Notes: generated by a model not told the origin, from the sequence alone. Shown: positions 1-13,880, counted from the first letter of the stretch. The stretch: DNA of 64,000 nucleotides from Austropuccinia psidii (GCA_023105745.1 JALGQZ010000013.1:19505105-19569104), one strand, 5' to 3'. Translations and numbers: made by a program.

Positions 1-540
1 CCTGAAACTGTAGCAATTCCGGAAACAAGTGTATTCAAAGGCATATGAAAACCATATCTGAATGGAAAAGACAGACGTATACATAAAATTTCCTCCCCTT
101 CCCCAAGTCAAGCAAGGAGAGGAATCTTACACTAAATCTTGAAGAATTCTAGAAGAAATGGTGAATTCTTCAAAAAAATATTCCCTTTTTTTAAGATCTA
201 ATGATTATTAAGTCCAAATATTCTTAAAAAACACTTCCATTCTTTTTTAAGAACATATAAAATACGGAAAATCCTTTTTCACATTGAAAATTAGAATATC
301 CCTCAAAAAGCTTCAACTTGATATATGAGGAAAAAATAGATTAAAGCTTCCAAATATCTAAAATTGTCATAGTTAATGGAGCTATCAGCTCCATATTACA
401 AATAAACTTCATAAATTCATGTCAAAAGGCATTAAACCACGAGAAATAACGTGGTTCTTTAGTATGTAAATGGAAAATATAGGTAATTCTATATTCACTG
501 AGCTTATTGGAAAATGATCTAAGGGAATGCCTATGATTTC
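1..540. repeat. Left arm of a long imperfect inverted repeat
   Basis: This stretch matches the reverse complement of about 5,515-6,045. Shared landmarks in the same order are the block around 25-60 (pairs with about 5,980-6,020), the block around 285-400 with 'gagctatcagctc' (pairs with 5,640-5,750), and 'aggtaatt..atattcac' at about 480 (pairs with about 5,550). The similarity is interrupted by small indels, so the arms are old. The repeat may extend beyond the left edge of the window. Likely the end of a large terminal-inverted-repeat element or a fold-back duplication; no transposase was recognised. Confidence 0.7.
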
Positions 541-829
541 TATAATATAATCCAAATATCATCAAACTTCGTATCCCTTTGTCAAATAATTCCCCCAAAA
601 CAGGATAAAAGCTTTTAAATATGAGTCATAATCTCTCCCAAGATATTCTTTTTTTTACGCCAGTATTCTGCGACAAGGAAGGCTTTTCAAAATATAAATG
701 AGTTGATTTCTCAGTACAGAATTTAATTGAATTGGGCCCATAAGGTGTGCTTAATGAATTCATAGTCGTATCATCTGTCAGGCGCCTTAGTGGTGCAAGG
801 GACAGATGAGCAGTGCTTTGCCAATTTTC

Positions 830-1295
830 AAAGGCGGCCCCAATTTCTCGGTCCATTGTTCAAGTCCGGTTCAGCGCCATATTCTGCCTGGATACTAATA
901 TAAATTCATCTGTTCATGCCTTTGACAGCCCTGATCAACAAGTAACTGCGCTGAGTCCTGAGGACCCTCCTGGAACAAGTGAGCTGACTGTTGGCTCAAT
1001 TAAGAGCATTCAGTTCAATCGAGGGATTTAAACACTTGGGTATTACCTGTGAGCTGAAAGTTAGGCCGAAAATTGTGCCAAGATTTAATTGATAGCACGA
1101 CCCAGCAGACCAACGACTCGACTTGGACAACGTTGATAGCAAAAGTCAGAGTACAAATATCATAAGCCTCGAAATACCATAGATATAATTCAACAAGACG
1201 AACCCAGAATCTGGAACAGTGGTAAATGGTTATGGAGTAAGCATGCCGTCAAGAAAAGTGAGTTAAAATTGTACTGAGAAATTGGGGCCGCCTTT
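830..1295. mobile_element. MITE-like element with perfect 20-bp terminal inverted repeats
   Basis: The left end AAAGGCGGCCCCAATTTCTC (830-849) is the exact reverse complement of the right end at 1276-1295. The element is 466 bp long and flanked by the direct repeat TTTC (826-829 and 1296-1299), a possible 4-bp target duplication; TTC alone is possible. The interior is visibly richer in G and C than the surroundings and has no convincing gene. A small minus-strand ORF starts inside the left end at 856 and runs out to 626, so it is probably fortuitous. The size, termini and flanking repeat fit a non-autonomous DNA transposon; the superfamily is not identifiable. Confidence 0.6.
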
Positions 1296-1299
1296 TTTC

Positions 1300-4200
1300 A
1301 ACTTTGAAGAGACTGGGGTTCAATACACTTCAAAAAATCTTGAATAAAAAAAGGTTCAAGATACACTCATCTATAATAAGACTATCCCAATGGGTTTGGC
1401 TTATTAAAATTGCAACAATAATTCCTTTTAATAAAAGAAGAATTGGGGAAAACTATATAGTTTCACTTTACGTGAATTCTAATACTAAAATACAATGCTT
1501 CATATATGGAACATTCTGATCCCCAAATCTAACTGTTTGTTATGGGTAAACTTGGAAAACCTGAAGGAAGGAATGAGTTCTCATCGAATGATTTTTCATA
1601 CAGTATTTGATGGAAAAAAATATCCAATGAGAAACTGCGCAGAAGATAATTCCTCAGAAAAAAAGCTTTTGATACAATATCTCAATAAAGTTTCTGGAAA
1701 GATCTCTTAAATTTGGGAAGTTTTTGAAAGGTAAATTCAAGAGATTCATTTCAAACATATACAAAAGAATAATCTTAAAAATCTCTTCACCTAGTTCAAA
1801 TACATGAAGAAATGAGGAAATCATTCTTCAAAATTCAGCTACCATTGTCCATTCCGATGAAAAGGTCATACATCTCTGATAATGACAAGTCCAATATGAA
1901 TATTTTCTTTATGAAGGCTGCATAAAACATGAAATTAGTGAGAATAAAAATATTCCTGAATCTATCCCTCTTGAGAGAATGAATTAAGTTACCAGTTCTC
2001 TTTTCAGGATTTTCAAAGGATGGCTCACTTCGTTCACGCAAGAATTCTTCACGATATACAATTTGTAAAAAACTTACTAGTCGAATCTTACAATGAAGTA
2101 GTACCCAATTGAGGCCCCAATTTAAAATGAAGGATTTTTAAAAAAAACTTCTTTTGTGCAGTAAAACTCAACTGATATTTGATTCTGAAATTTCAGAGGA
2201 ATGGAGAAACCTCTGATGCTATTTTAGATTTAAATGGACAACCATCAATTTGTTTGTTTGAATAAGAGAGTTGTATTAAAAATAACACATTTACGCATCC
2301 TGAAAATGAAACCGGCTCCTCATTCCCATTTGAACTTATTTCATGTCTCCGAGGGAGGCTTCAAAATGTTTACTTGAATTATTCTTAAAAGATCATTTTA
2401 TAGAGATTCCCCCCAAGCCTTCTTACCCATTCTTTCACACCAAAAAAAATTCTTTTGAGTCCCTTGTAGTATTGTAACTATTCCATTTGTCTTTCTATGT
2501 TAAATGTCAAAAAAAACTTTCATAAATGAAAGATCTTTTTTCATAGTTTTCGGGAAAGAACTGATTTGTTATATGCTTTGTGGTTCCTAAATATGTATAT
2601 ATTGAAATTCAGCCAGCTAAGTAAGATATTTCATTTTAGAAAAATATCATAAATATTTCAGGGCATGTTCAATAAAATAGCAATCTCAGAGGATTAACTT
2701 GCATCAAATTAATTGGAATCCCTTTGTTAAATACAACATTCACATAATGATCCAGTTTTCCTTTCTCCGTTAAATAAAATATAAAAGTACCATTTTTCTT
2801 TGGAGGCAGTAATAAGAAATTAAATTGTTTTTTCCATCATTGGTCAAAGATATTTTCCTTTTATGACATATAAACTTATTTCAAAATTTCGGGAAAAAGT
2901 CTTTCAATGAGAGGAGAAACCTCTTGAAAGAACATTTATTTATTCGAACATTCAAGGAAAAAACTATGAAAAAAGAGTCTCAAAATGAAAAATGCATTCA
3001 AGAATTAAATTAGATTAGATTTCTCAATTTTCCTATTCATTTCATTGATTTGATCTGTATGCTCATTATTCTTTTCCTAGACTTTTAACTGTTTCTAATG
3101 TGCTTCTGAAAGAAAGGAGAGAAGAATTCATATCTCTTCCAGTATAATAATCCCTTTTTGGTTGTTTTATCTGTTAGTATTTTGAATTATTAGCATAGTA
3201 TTTTTTTATTTTGATTTATTTTAATTTGGATTTTTACCTTTATTGATTTTCCTTTTTTTTGGATCAACCTTTTTTTATTATTTTTTAAGAAAGCCAAAAC
3301 ACAAGGTTGTGTACAGCCGTGTACTGTAAAATAGGCGATGATTTTCAACTCTCTTACATAATCCAAGTCTTTATAGATTCCGACGGTAAGAATGTGTACA
3401 GATATTTTCACAGCACAGGGTTGCGCAGAGCCTTTTACTGCAGCTCATCAAGGAACATCTTATCAAGAAACAATAATATAAAATGTTTAAGAATACAAAA
3501 AAAATCATAAGAATAATCATATGAAAAATATGAGGAGAATAATAATAATCATGTGAATAAATTACGTTTTCTGCAGCAGGAAATTTCATTTTTCTCCCTA
3601 CCATGGCTTTCAGAAAAGATGAAAATGCAAAAATCGCAGAGAAAACAAAGACATAGTCCTTGCTTAATGATGTATCTAAAAGCAGAACTTTTACTAAACT
3701 TTGGATGTTTTTGGAATTTTGAAAACAAAGAAATATTCTTTGAAGGAAAATATCTAATTGATATGCTTTAAATACAAGAGATTGTGCCAAAATAAGCTTG
3801 TTAGACTTGCTTTAAGTGTTATGATATTAGGCTTTAATATATAATGAAAGCAGATAAAGTTCAATTTTTTTGTAAATATCTCTCCTGATTTTGGCTCCCC
3901 TAATGCGTTGAAAGAGCCTTTTGAGCCAAATATAAATGTAAGTGAAGAAATTCATGAAAAACCCTTTCATAGAATAATTTCCACATTGAAATGTGGCATT
4001 ACAATTGATGCAGAATACCTTATACTTTATGAAGACATAGAAGAGGAAGAAAATATCAAAACTCTGTAATATTCCAGCGGCTTGGAGGATGTGGGAAAAG
4101 CAAGAAATATTAGGATTCTGGGTCCAACCTACTTCCAGAAAATGAGTCAAAGCTACTTTTGGACTGAAACACCTTTTTTCAGGTGTAGCAAATCTTCTCA

Positions 4201-5514
4201 TGGCTGATGTGGTCTGAACTAAGTTAAAGTTATGAGTAAAATTTGGCACCACCTGAAATTCCATATTCTCAGTTATTTGAAAGAAGCGAGGCATAGTTTT
4301 CATTAAGCTTTTAATTCAAATTTTGCTTCATTAATGAAATTTTTTGTTTAAATTCCATTTTCACTGCATTTCTATCAAGAAAAAAATATTTTTTACAATC
4401 TTTTTTTTGCTAATATATTCATAAGCTTAGATTTTTTTTGAATTTTATTATAATAATTCTTGTAGTATTCACGGATAATTGTATCATTTTTTTTATGAAA
4501 TAAATTTGATATTGTGGTCTTTTTGGTAGATAAAAGTACCTTTCAGCCTCCCCAATTTAATGTCAAATTATCATCCTGATACCACGCAGGTATTGCCACA
4601 GTACGTCAACCCATGTCTGATATGCCTTCTCCAACTAGGCAATAACCTCTCTCTGGTGTTTTCTCTCAGGATCGAAAATAATTTGATTGATAATGATTCT
4701 CAAACCTCACCTAATTTTCCAGACAAATTTAGTTGGAAAGAAGCTTCCCCCAAATTGTTAATTCACAACCTAATCAGGATAGCTTAAAATAATTTTTTTA
4801 GCTTAGTATTGATTCTGCCTTATTACATAGATAGATGATAAAATGAATTTTTTGAAGCTTTGGTTTGCTTTTTTTGCTTTTTTTAATTTGTTTGGGATAC
4901 GCTGCATGAATATATGAAATGAAATACTAGATAAATTAGGAAAAATCTTGAATAGTGAGAAAATTTATATTTTGAAAATGCTTTCTATCTCAAAGGTCGT
5001 TCATCACATAAAAAACCTATTACCAAAATATTTCAAAAAGATATATTTCAAACTAAGGAAACATAGATTACCCGTTGTATGCTCCACATAAGCCCTATAT
5101 AAAAATCTGCTTCTGAAAAATAATTATTAATCCAAAAACTTCCTTCAAAGGGCCATCCAGAGATACACAACTTACTTCCAAAAACAAAAGAATAGCTAAA
5201 AATGCAGGTTATCATTCTTTACCAAGCTAAAGCTGTAAAATAAGCCTTTGATAAAAAGATTTCGTCAAAATGATATCTGGCATGGCACCATCTCAGGATG
5301 AATTCCCAAAAACAATGTCAAATACTGCAATTTGTTCTTTTACCCCACTATACTTTTCACGGATTTCAATAAATAGTTTTCATCTGGCCTGTATGATTTT
5401 TATTATGGCTTTTATGGTGGGAAAAAGATAATTAGTAGAAATTGCAAAGACAAATGTACATCAGAGCTCACATATTATGTAATAAACAAACAATCTTTCC
5501 AGCTCAAAAAACCT
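1300..5514. other. Interior of the inverted repeat; no gene called
   Basis: AT-rich sequence without a long ORF. A few short stretches read like eroded coding sequence. Examples are the plus-strand segment 1495-1710 and an open plus frame of 73 codons at 3848-4069, whose composition is acidic at the end (EDIEEEE before the stop) and which has no ATG of its own. Another is the plus ORF 3553-3771. None shows a recognisable domain and all could be chance in such AT-rich DNA. If the two arms bound a transposon, this is where a decayed transposase would lie. Confidence 0.35.
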
Positions 5515-6045
5515 TTCCTTCGCTTATTTTCCAAAAAGATCTGTGAATTTATAATTACCTATCTTTTACCTTTACATATTATAAAACCAAATTCTTTCCC
5601 TTGTTTTAATGTCTTTTTAAATTAACGTATAGATTTTATTTGTAATATAGAGCTGATAGCTCTTTTAACTATGACAGTTTTAGATATTTGGCAGTTTTGA
5701 TCTATTTTTTCCTCATATAAAATGGAAGCTTTTGAGGGATATTCCAATTTTCACTTTGCAAAAATATTTTTTTTGTAGTTTATAGGCTCATAAAAAAATA
5801 TGTAAATATTTGCTAAGAATCTTTTGAATGAATAATAATTGAAATCCAAAAAACAGGCATATTTTTTCAATAATTAAATATTTTCTCTAAGAAAAAATCT
5901 TGATTTACTATATAATTCCTTTCCTTTTTTGACTTTATTAAGAAGAGGAAATTTAATTTATATACATCTTTATTTTGCATTCTGATATGGTTTTCATATG
6001 ACTTTGAATACACTTGTGTCCGTAATGGATACATTTCCAGGCATT
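5515..6045. repeat. Right arm of the long inverted repeat
   Basis: Reverse-complement partner of about 1-540. The outer end 'gatatggttttcatatg.ctttgaatacacttgt' at about 5,982-6,016 mirrors the first 60 bases of the window, and the block with 'agagctgatagctct' at about 5,650 mirrors 375-395. The arms differ by scattered substitutions and short indels. The right border cannot be placed exactly because the left partner is cut by the window edge. Confidence 0.7.
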
Positions 6046-6245
6046 ATAAATTTTTGTTTGAAATAGTTGTCCTCTCAGAATTAACCTTTTACTCAAATTT
6101 GAGCTCTGCTGATGAGCAATTTATTTTTCACAATTTTTGAGAATTTATAAGATTCAAACGCAACTCATAAATTAAAAAATATTTCTTGATTTTGATTTTA
6201 TTATTTGAAAACTTCTGAACATAAATTCTAGAAATAAAATAATAG

Positions 6246-7358
6246 CTGTAAATATTCTTTTATTACAAAATAATCATTGATTTCTCATAATTATGAATTT
6301 CATTGGGAATTTCATCACAGGTTGTATTTTCTGTGAATTTTAGAAGATTCAGTATTTCACATGGAATCATCAAATATGGACTGTACGTGAAACTTTGAGT
6401 TTTACTGAGAAAAGTATAATTGTTGGTGTTTTCTATATGGATTATAAAGCTCTAAATTGGTACTGAATTTTTCAGAAAGATTAATTAAGAATTGTATTTT
6501 TAAGGAATTTTTGAAGTTTTCGCCTCATTTCTATGTAGAATTGCAAATAGCACTATATGGCTGGTTGCTATGAGGTAAATCAATGGATACTAGTCCAAAA
6601 AGGGTTTAAATTACTCTTTTGAGGCTTATACATGGAAATTAATGAGGAATTGACATTGTTACAGGAGTCCAAGTTGCTCTTTACCTCCTTCGTACCTCAA
6701 AATAGCAGCTTTTTTGCTATTTTCTTATGATATACTGAATTTCTGCCTTGGTAAACAAGTTACCAAAAGGCTTTAGTTTACTAATTGGGCCAAGATCACC
6801 CATGAATCCAATATTTGGATCTTTCCACGCCTCAGAGGTATCAGAAGTTGGGTACCCTGGCTCTCTTTGATAGGTTTGTCTCCCTTGACTATTTTTTACA
6901 TCAAAAATAGAAATTCAGGCTTCAAGTGAGATATCCACTATGGGTGTACCAAAGGTGCATGTAAGAATACCATAATATCAAGTTCCAAAAACATGTATAA
7001 AAATATTCTTAGTGTATATTTAACATGGGATTTCTTACATTCCCATTATTTTGGCATGAAATTGAGAAACACAAAAATGTTCACAGATCAGTAAGTATGT
7101 TATATATTACCACCTCAAAGAGTTGATTTGACATTATTCACTCTTTGCAGCTACCCTAGGTGAAATTTTGTTTAGAATCCAAATCTGGACATAAATCCAT
7201 AGATTTAATTACTCAATAAAAAGTTATCAATTTTTTCCGAAATCAAAAAAGATGAACTTTGAATATATGCATGACTTATGGGCTATTCATAGTTCAGAAT
7301 TTATTTTTAAGATAATTGTGGCCTATTTGTGTATGTAAAATATACCTAAAGGCTCACA
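6246..7358 (-). mobile_element. Truncated LTR of the element-C family
   Basis: Clearly related to positions about 42,350-43,487 of the upstream LTR of element C. Shared landmarks are 'aatttcatcacaggttgta', the 'gcaaatagca.t.t..tgctggttgctatgaggtaaatca' block, 'gggtaccctggctctcttt' and the terminal 'ggctcaca' at 7351-7358. Roughly the first 780 bases of the LTR (as read on the plus strand) are missing, so this is a relic with one intact end. It has diverged more than any other C-family copy here, so it is old. Orientation is the same as C. No internal element sequence is attached. Confidence 0.85.
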
Positions 7359-8761
7359 CTGATACTCTCAGGATATTTCTGGAAAAGAGACTTAGTTCAA
7401 ATTGGAAATTTAAATTGACATATTTTTGCGTTTGTTATGTTGATCTCAAGGTAAAATTGTTTATTTAACAGAAAAATAGTACTCAAAATCCTCCAATTTG
7501 TGTTTCTTTGCTCAATAGAAGATGTAAATAATCCTATATATCTACTCATGGGATGAAATCTGATGAAAATCTGAGGTATGCTTATGTATATGATCATTTG
7601 AAGCTATATGGATAGATTTTAGTCTATGAAGTCTTAAATTTTTAAAACAAGATATAACAAAAATTCCTATGTGTTTTTAGTACATTGAGCTCCATTGATT
7701 TTCAGAAAACTTGGCTCAGCCTCAAAAACCTATCTCTGGCTACTTTATTTGATCATCAGTCCAAAATCTGTTTTACTTTTGGATCAGTTAAATCCAATAT
7801 TAATGTCTTCTCATATGAAGTCCAATAGGAAATTACATCACAAATTTGTGCAATAAGGCTTTCTTCAGAAAATATTTTTTTTGGAGAGGAAATATATTGG
7901 ATATATCTTGTGTTCTCCCATACAAAATACATGCATTTTCCTGTTCAGGGAATCAGTGTTAGATTTTCTTTGCCTGCTTGAGAGCTTGGATTAACTCCCT
8001 ATTTGGTTTTGATTTCTAATATCATCAGAGTAAAAGATATGTTTTTTCTCAACAAGGGTAAGCTAGTGTCATGTTCCATTATCAAAATGTAAGTAACTAT
8101 GAAGGGGTTTTAGAAAAACGCATATCAAACTTATAATTACCATGAAAACCTTCAAGACTGAATTCTTTTCAAAAAAAAACACTTACAGCTCCAACAAATT
8201 CTTTGATAATTTGAGTATGATCTCTCACTCTGCATTGTATTAAAAAGTCAATTGGTTCAAAATTCATTTCTAACAGTTTACAATTCTGAAATAGGTCACC
8301 AATAGATTTACTGAATAGAAAGACTATATTTGAGTCTCAACCGGAACCTTTTTTCTTCTATTGACTTATAATATCTCAACAATGATCAAATTTACCAGAT
8401 CATCAGTTTGATTTTAAGCAAATTTAACTTCATAAAACTGATCATAATCATTAAATGGTATACATTATTTTTTTTAAATGAGAAGGGAATCGAGATATAT
8501 GCAGAATCTAAGATAAAATATTCACTAAGAACTATCCTTCAATTAGAGATATTATTCAATAGAGTTATTCTAATCCATATCTAAGATACAAAACCTATGA
8601 GAACCAATAGTAAATAATCTCACCAAATATAAGATTTGGCATAAAAAACAGCTGTGAAGCCTCATGAATATTAATATCACTAGAAATAGTAGCCAACCAA
8701 GAGATTTGAGTTTGGAAAGGGCCTAATAAAATATGGTATTTTCACTGTATAATTTTAAGTG
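7359..8761. other. No gene or repeat recognised
   Basis: AT-rich stretch between two LTR relics. Both strands contain only short ORFs with no recognisable motif. Confidence 0.4.
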
Positions 8762-9961
8762 TGCTCAGCATAAACCTTAATTTTCACTTTACATCTAAAA
8801 TCTAAAAAAGAAAGCTTCACCCCATCAAATGGGAATTTAAATTGAGTCTCTCAAACAGGGCTATCTAATGGTACTAGCCAAGTTGAGCTAGCCCCAAAAC
8901 TATAGAGGCTATGGCCAAAATAAGGTAAAATAAGGGTGAATAAAATATTCAGCTTTCATCCAATTTCTACAGTTTTAGTGGGAGATACCCACAGTGGGGT
9001 CTCTTTGGAAAGAAAAAAATCAGGGATATCAGATGGTTTCATCCATTTCCCCATATCCCATCCAGAAAAAAAGTGATGGGGCAAAAAAGTTAAATACAGA
9101 TTTTGAGAAAATCATATATTTAGATAGCTAAAATTGAACATGGCATAACTCTGTCATATTTAATGTTAACCAAACCCAATGAGGTACCATTGTGTAGATC
9201 CCCTCCAGGGCTACACAATGAACCAATTTTGAGGTCAATATCTTAAAATCCAATGAAGACTTAGCAGTTTTAAGGTGAAAATCACATTTTTAGAGCAATA
9301 CAGCTTTAGCGTGGGATATGTTCCCCTAATTATGATTATGAGGTGTCACAAAGAGGCTTGTTTTTACTACCATGGATAATAGCTAAGTAAAATACAGGGG
9401 TCCATACAGGTTCTAGACAGCTTCTGTCAGAAGCACCAGAACACATCTGTAAACTCCATTAGTAAAATATTTCACCTTTTATAGGGTAAAAATGACAAAT
9501 TGTGGCTCTAAAACCACATTTACATCCAATACCAGACTGTATTGAGTGTTTAGAACCACAAAAAAGCCGACAGTAGTGAAACATTTCACTCTGTGGGCAT
9601 GTGCAGAGGTAAACGACCTCCAACTACCCCAGAGCAAGATAAAATGAGGCCTTTCCTCACCAGAAGGCCAATACATCATCCTGTTATCAATATTTCTATC
9701 TTGTATAGCTTCTTAAAGAAGTGGTACCCTTAGAATTGAACAGGTATAATTATAATTTTAATTATTGTAGGATTTATTGATTTAAACCAACAGATAAACA
9801 TTGCACCCAGGGCTATCAATAGCATCCACCATCACTAAACTCTTTTATTATAGCCCTTTTAACCATCTACTAACTTAATTATAATCATTATTTTAGTTTC
9901 ACACTCATAGTTATAGCTTTTATTCATCATTGTACAGCTATATCATAGTGTCACCCTGACA
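8762..9961 (+). mobile_element. Truncated LTR of the element-B family, opposite orientation
   Basis: Matches the reverse complement of the B LTR. Examples are 'gctcagcataaaccttaattttcac' near 8,762, the block 'aaataaggtaaaataagggtgaataaaa' near 8,920, 'ttctacagttttagtg.gggata' near 8,965, and 'gaggtaccattgtgtaga' near 9,180. The right end 'tcaccctgaca' (9951-9961) corresponds to the LTR terminus ..CTGACA. The other terminus is missing, so no target duplication can be read. Divergence is high, indicating an old copy. Confidence 0.75.
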
Positions 9962-12900
9962 ATAACATAATAAGAGTCATTAGTAATCCAAAGTCACTTT
10001 GAGATTCAAAGAGACTTCAAGTACCCCCCAATCAGGTATTATCTCATATGATTCCTTAATTATCTATCTATGAGGTCATATTGATTACAGATACAAGCAA
10101 AATTATTCATTATTTCAACTATGAAATGTTATTTACCCTTTCCTTTAGGACAATCACCATGAGAAAATTGGCTACACCTGTCAGCAGGTAAACCATTTGC
10201 ACTTCATCTTGCACACAGCTCAGCCTGAGCTTTTACTGCTCTTCTGAAATGAGTTGATCCATGACTATCTCTGTTTGAAAAAATTCTTATTTCTTCTCAG
10301 CCACAAGAGGATTATGGAAATATCAAGAAAATATGATAATACCTTTGTGTATTCCTTACCTAATTTGAGACACATTCTTATTTCAGCTTTGAAACCCCAG
10401 AATTTGAAGAATTCTTATATTTTCAGACTTTTGATGAAAACACCAATTCTCAAATTAGATTTCCTGGTTTTTTGTTGTAAATAGGCATATCAAAATGTTT
10501 AAAGTCTCCAGTGTACATAACTAAGGTTTGTGACTTGAGAATAGAAAAAGAAAAATACAAGAAGCTTACAACTTTGATAATGAATTGTCTTGAAGGCTAC
10601 TACCAGAAGGTGTATGTCTCCATGAAAAAAAAGTTGATAATAGATCTATAAGCTGTTTGAAGAGTATTGTAGGTCTGAATCTAATCCTTTCATATGGCTC
10701 CATTGACTCAATTGTATTAAGAAATTACCGAAGTTTGGTATGCAGTTTCAAAGATTTCAGAGAAATCATCTTGAAATGACCAACCTCAAATGAGAGAATT
10801 CAAGTTATTGATAGCTTAAACATTAATGTAAATAATTTTCACCTTTCATTTTGATCTTTCATGAATAAACTAAATACATATTATGTCATTTAGCGTTCTA
10901 TTTTTGAGTATTTCAAATCTAAAAATCAGCAATTAGTCTTCTAGGCTGCCTTTGGGATTGTTACTTTTCCCCTTCAATTTTTCTCCCTCTAACCATCTTT
11001 ATCCCCTTCCACATTCAATCCTTCACTTATAGTTTGATAACAATATTGTAAATCATTTAGCTCTTAATATTATAGATGTATCATAAGCTTTAAAGTAGAA
11101 CAAAAATATTTCATATACGGTTTAAAATGGATCTCCCAGCTATATTAGATATGAAATTATTTCTTATTTCCCTCATTTTACTGCTTTTTTTGTTATTCTC
11201 CTTCAATTAATAATCACGAGCTCTCAATTCTTCATTTTATAAAAAGCTTTCTTTCATTAGAATCATATTACATCTTTAATATGGTATATATTTGTCTACT
11301 TTAAGAACTATTTACGGTTTTAAATTGCAGATTTTTAAGGATATAAAATGTGATGTCAAAAAATTCAATTGAAGAACATAAGTTTGGGAGAAAGTAGAAA
11401 TTACAAGCAGAAATTCAATCCATATTGAACAATGAAAACATGAGAAAAGGTTTGAACAGTAAACATTTTGAGCTTATTTGTTAAAATTGAGGAAGCAAAT
11501 GGATTGAGTTTGATTTTTTAATATTGGTATTTATGACCTAATGTAAACTTTTATTTATCTATTTTTTGGGAATGTTAAATTTCAAATTAACGTGGAATTG
11601 AAACAGGTATTAAATTATGTAAATCTGAACATCAGGTTAAATGAAAATATCTTTACCTTCTTTATTCAAATTGGATAATAAATTTTACATAATTAGATGT
11701 ATATATTCAATCTAATTGAATATTTTATCACTTCCTTGACAGCTTTCAAATCAAAACAATGTTATAAATCATCTTCTTTTACGTTTTTTCACATCTGCAT
11801 AAAGGGAAGGAATGAATTGGAATAAGGAAATATGCTTCCCAAGAACGTTTGAAAATTCCAGAATATCATAAAAACGTAATTAGGAGCATTATCTATTTCT
11901 GAATTTTAATCAATTATATTATTGAAAGCATTTTTTCACCATATTTTTTTATTTTATACAATACAGTTTAATAGGAATGTGTTCAGTCAAAAGAGTATGG
12001 CTGTCATTACTCCTATTAAGCCATAAGCTGAATTCTATTATTCTCTTGATTTGTCTCCTTAAATATGTATATGATGGATGTGAAAAGGCTCTGATGTTCT
12101 GATTGAGGTTCTTGAGTTTTAAATATGGGAATGAGTTAAATTATCAAAAATTAAGTTAATCAATAATCACATTATTTTGAATGTTTCAAACCTGTATCTC
12201 TCTTATATAGCTTATTGATTGATACCTCACATATGCTATTGACCATTTGGAAATTCCCTGTATGTTATGATGAAAATACAGAATACTTCAGCCACTGGGA
12301 AAGATTAAAGTGATTTTTTAACACACAATAGTCAATTCAAAAATGCTCTTATGAGAAGTAAAGGTCACAAAGATGGGGAATTCCTAAAATACATTTTCAG
12401 TAATACAGTTTTTAGCCATCAATTTCATGTAAAACAAAAAAAATTCATATCTCAACAAAAGATGTGTTTTCCACTTGGCTAGAAGCCAATTGGTTTTTTT
12501 GTTCATGATAATACAGAATCTGGTTTATGAAACTTTATATTCCTCTTCAATGTATAAGAAAAGTAATTCATTTTTTATTTAAAAAGGACTCAATCATCAC
12601 AAAATTTCATCTTATAAAGGACTTAATAATGTTAATCAAAGAATATCTTTATTATTATCCAAGAGTATCTGAGATTTTCTAACTATGACCATATTTAGAA
12701 AGGTCAATAGCTGAACTGAGAGTAAATGGATCTTTTTCATGTTTATTAGTTACTAGGGATTGGTTCCAGCTCAATGTAGGTATAATGGGTAGGACTTCAA
12801 GCCTTGTAATCAGGATCATCCAATTGTTGCTGAATAATCATGAATATTTGTTGAATAGTGGAAAATGAGTCTTTAAAAGAATTTGTATAATTGTTTGATG

Positions 12901-13059
12901 GCAATGATTGGAATTCTTGGCTTTCTGTTGGCTTTGTTCCTTCTTTTTGGTTGTATTCAACACTTCTTTCAGCCTTGTTTTTATTTTGAACCTCATATAG
13001 GAAGCTTAAATATTGGAATTTAAGTTACATAAAATCAGCTTGCATGCCACAGTCCTCCA
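9962..13059. other. No gene recognised
   Basis: About 3.1 kb of AT-rich DNA with only short ORFs, for example 10,254-10,484 on the plus strand, which opens with TTG and has no recognisable motif. No tandem array, LTR terminus or RNA gene was seen. Confidence 0.4.
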
Positions 13060-13880
13060 CTTAAGTATTGTTGAAGAATACTTTCCCTCAGAATCCTCTT
13101 CAGTATCAGAGAAAAAGTCAGAAGAGGGAAGAATTTTTGAGGTTATTTCTTTTCCAAGGCACCTTTTTCATGTTAATACTTGATGTTTAAATACCTTTCA
13201 GATGGTTGGATCAGCCATAATTTCCTTTCCAATATTCCTATTCCTATTGGATAATTACATACCTGTGATGTTATATGAGGCTTTGTCCTTGTCTTCCATG
13301 CTATTTTTGGCTTCCTAAAATTGTCTTTTTTTCCTCTTGCCATATTTCTGAAATTCTGATTATTGTTTCATGGTGGCATTGAGATGGATCAAGGGAATAA
13401 ATTTTGGAAGATGCTATATTAATTGCATGAAGGCAGTGCTTTTTGATAACTCCAAGTATTGTATTTTCCCATGTTGTGATGGGTTTTATTGCCAGTTGAA
13501 AAGAACCTTTTATGAATTCCATAGTTGAAGAGCTCAGAAGTGGCTTGATGTTTGTGCATCCCTGGAATTCCCTTTATTCCTCCATGATAACTTGTATCTG
13601 AAGATGCTATCTCAAAGAAAGCCTCATTTGAAACTAGTTCCTCAGTATTTGGCACAATAAAATTGGAGATACGCTTCTCTGAAGGTGGTTCTGGTAATGG
13701 AGATCCATGAATGAAAATTTCAAGGATCTTTTTAATGAAATCCCTTCCGCACACAGGTAGATTTTATCATTTGAGCTTGGAAGGTACATGGAAACCTCTT
13801 TGTTTATTCTTCTAGTTGAGCTGGGGAATTTTGTATGATGAACCATTATATTTAGAATTCTCAAAAGTATCAAAGGAGGT
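13060..13880 (-). pseudogene. Decayed minus-strand gene of unknown function
   Basis: Three consecutive, overlapping minus-strand ORFs in different frames (13,873-13,634; 13,754-13,419; 13,522-13,301; 79, 111 and 73 codons) read like one coding region broken by frameshifts. The last piece (..KIYSLDPSQCHHETIIRI..) is followed in the next frame by an open stretch that ends at about 13,263 in CAG|GTATGT, a perfect 5' splice site. No family is recognised. It has the same orientation as the gene relic at 44,544-46,644, and the two would be adjacent if element A were absent, so they may be parts of one gene. That link is inference. Confidence 0.4.

Noticed and set aside
3371..3790. 139-codon minus-strand ORF
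   Set aside because: Hydrophobic, Phe/Ile-rich translation typical of random AT-rich DNA; the opposite strand looks equally plausible.
3827..4303. 158-codon minus-strand ORF
   Set aside because: No motif; an open frame on the plus strand of the same region (3848-4069) looks at least as protein-like. Neither is strong enough to call.
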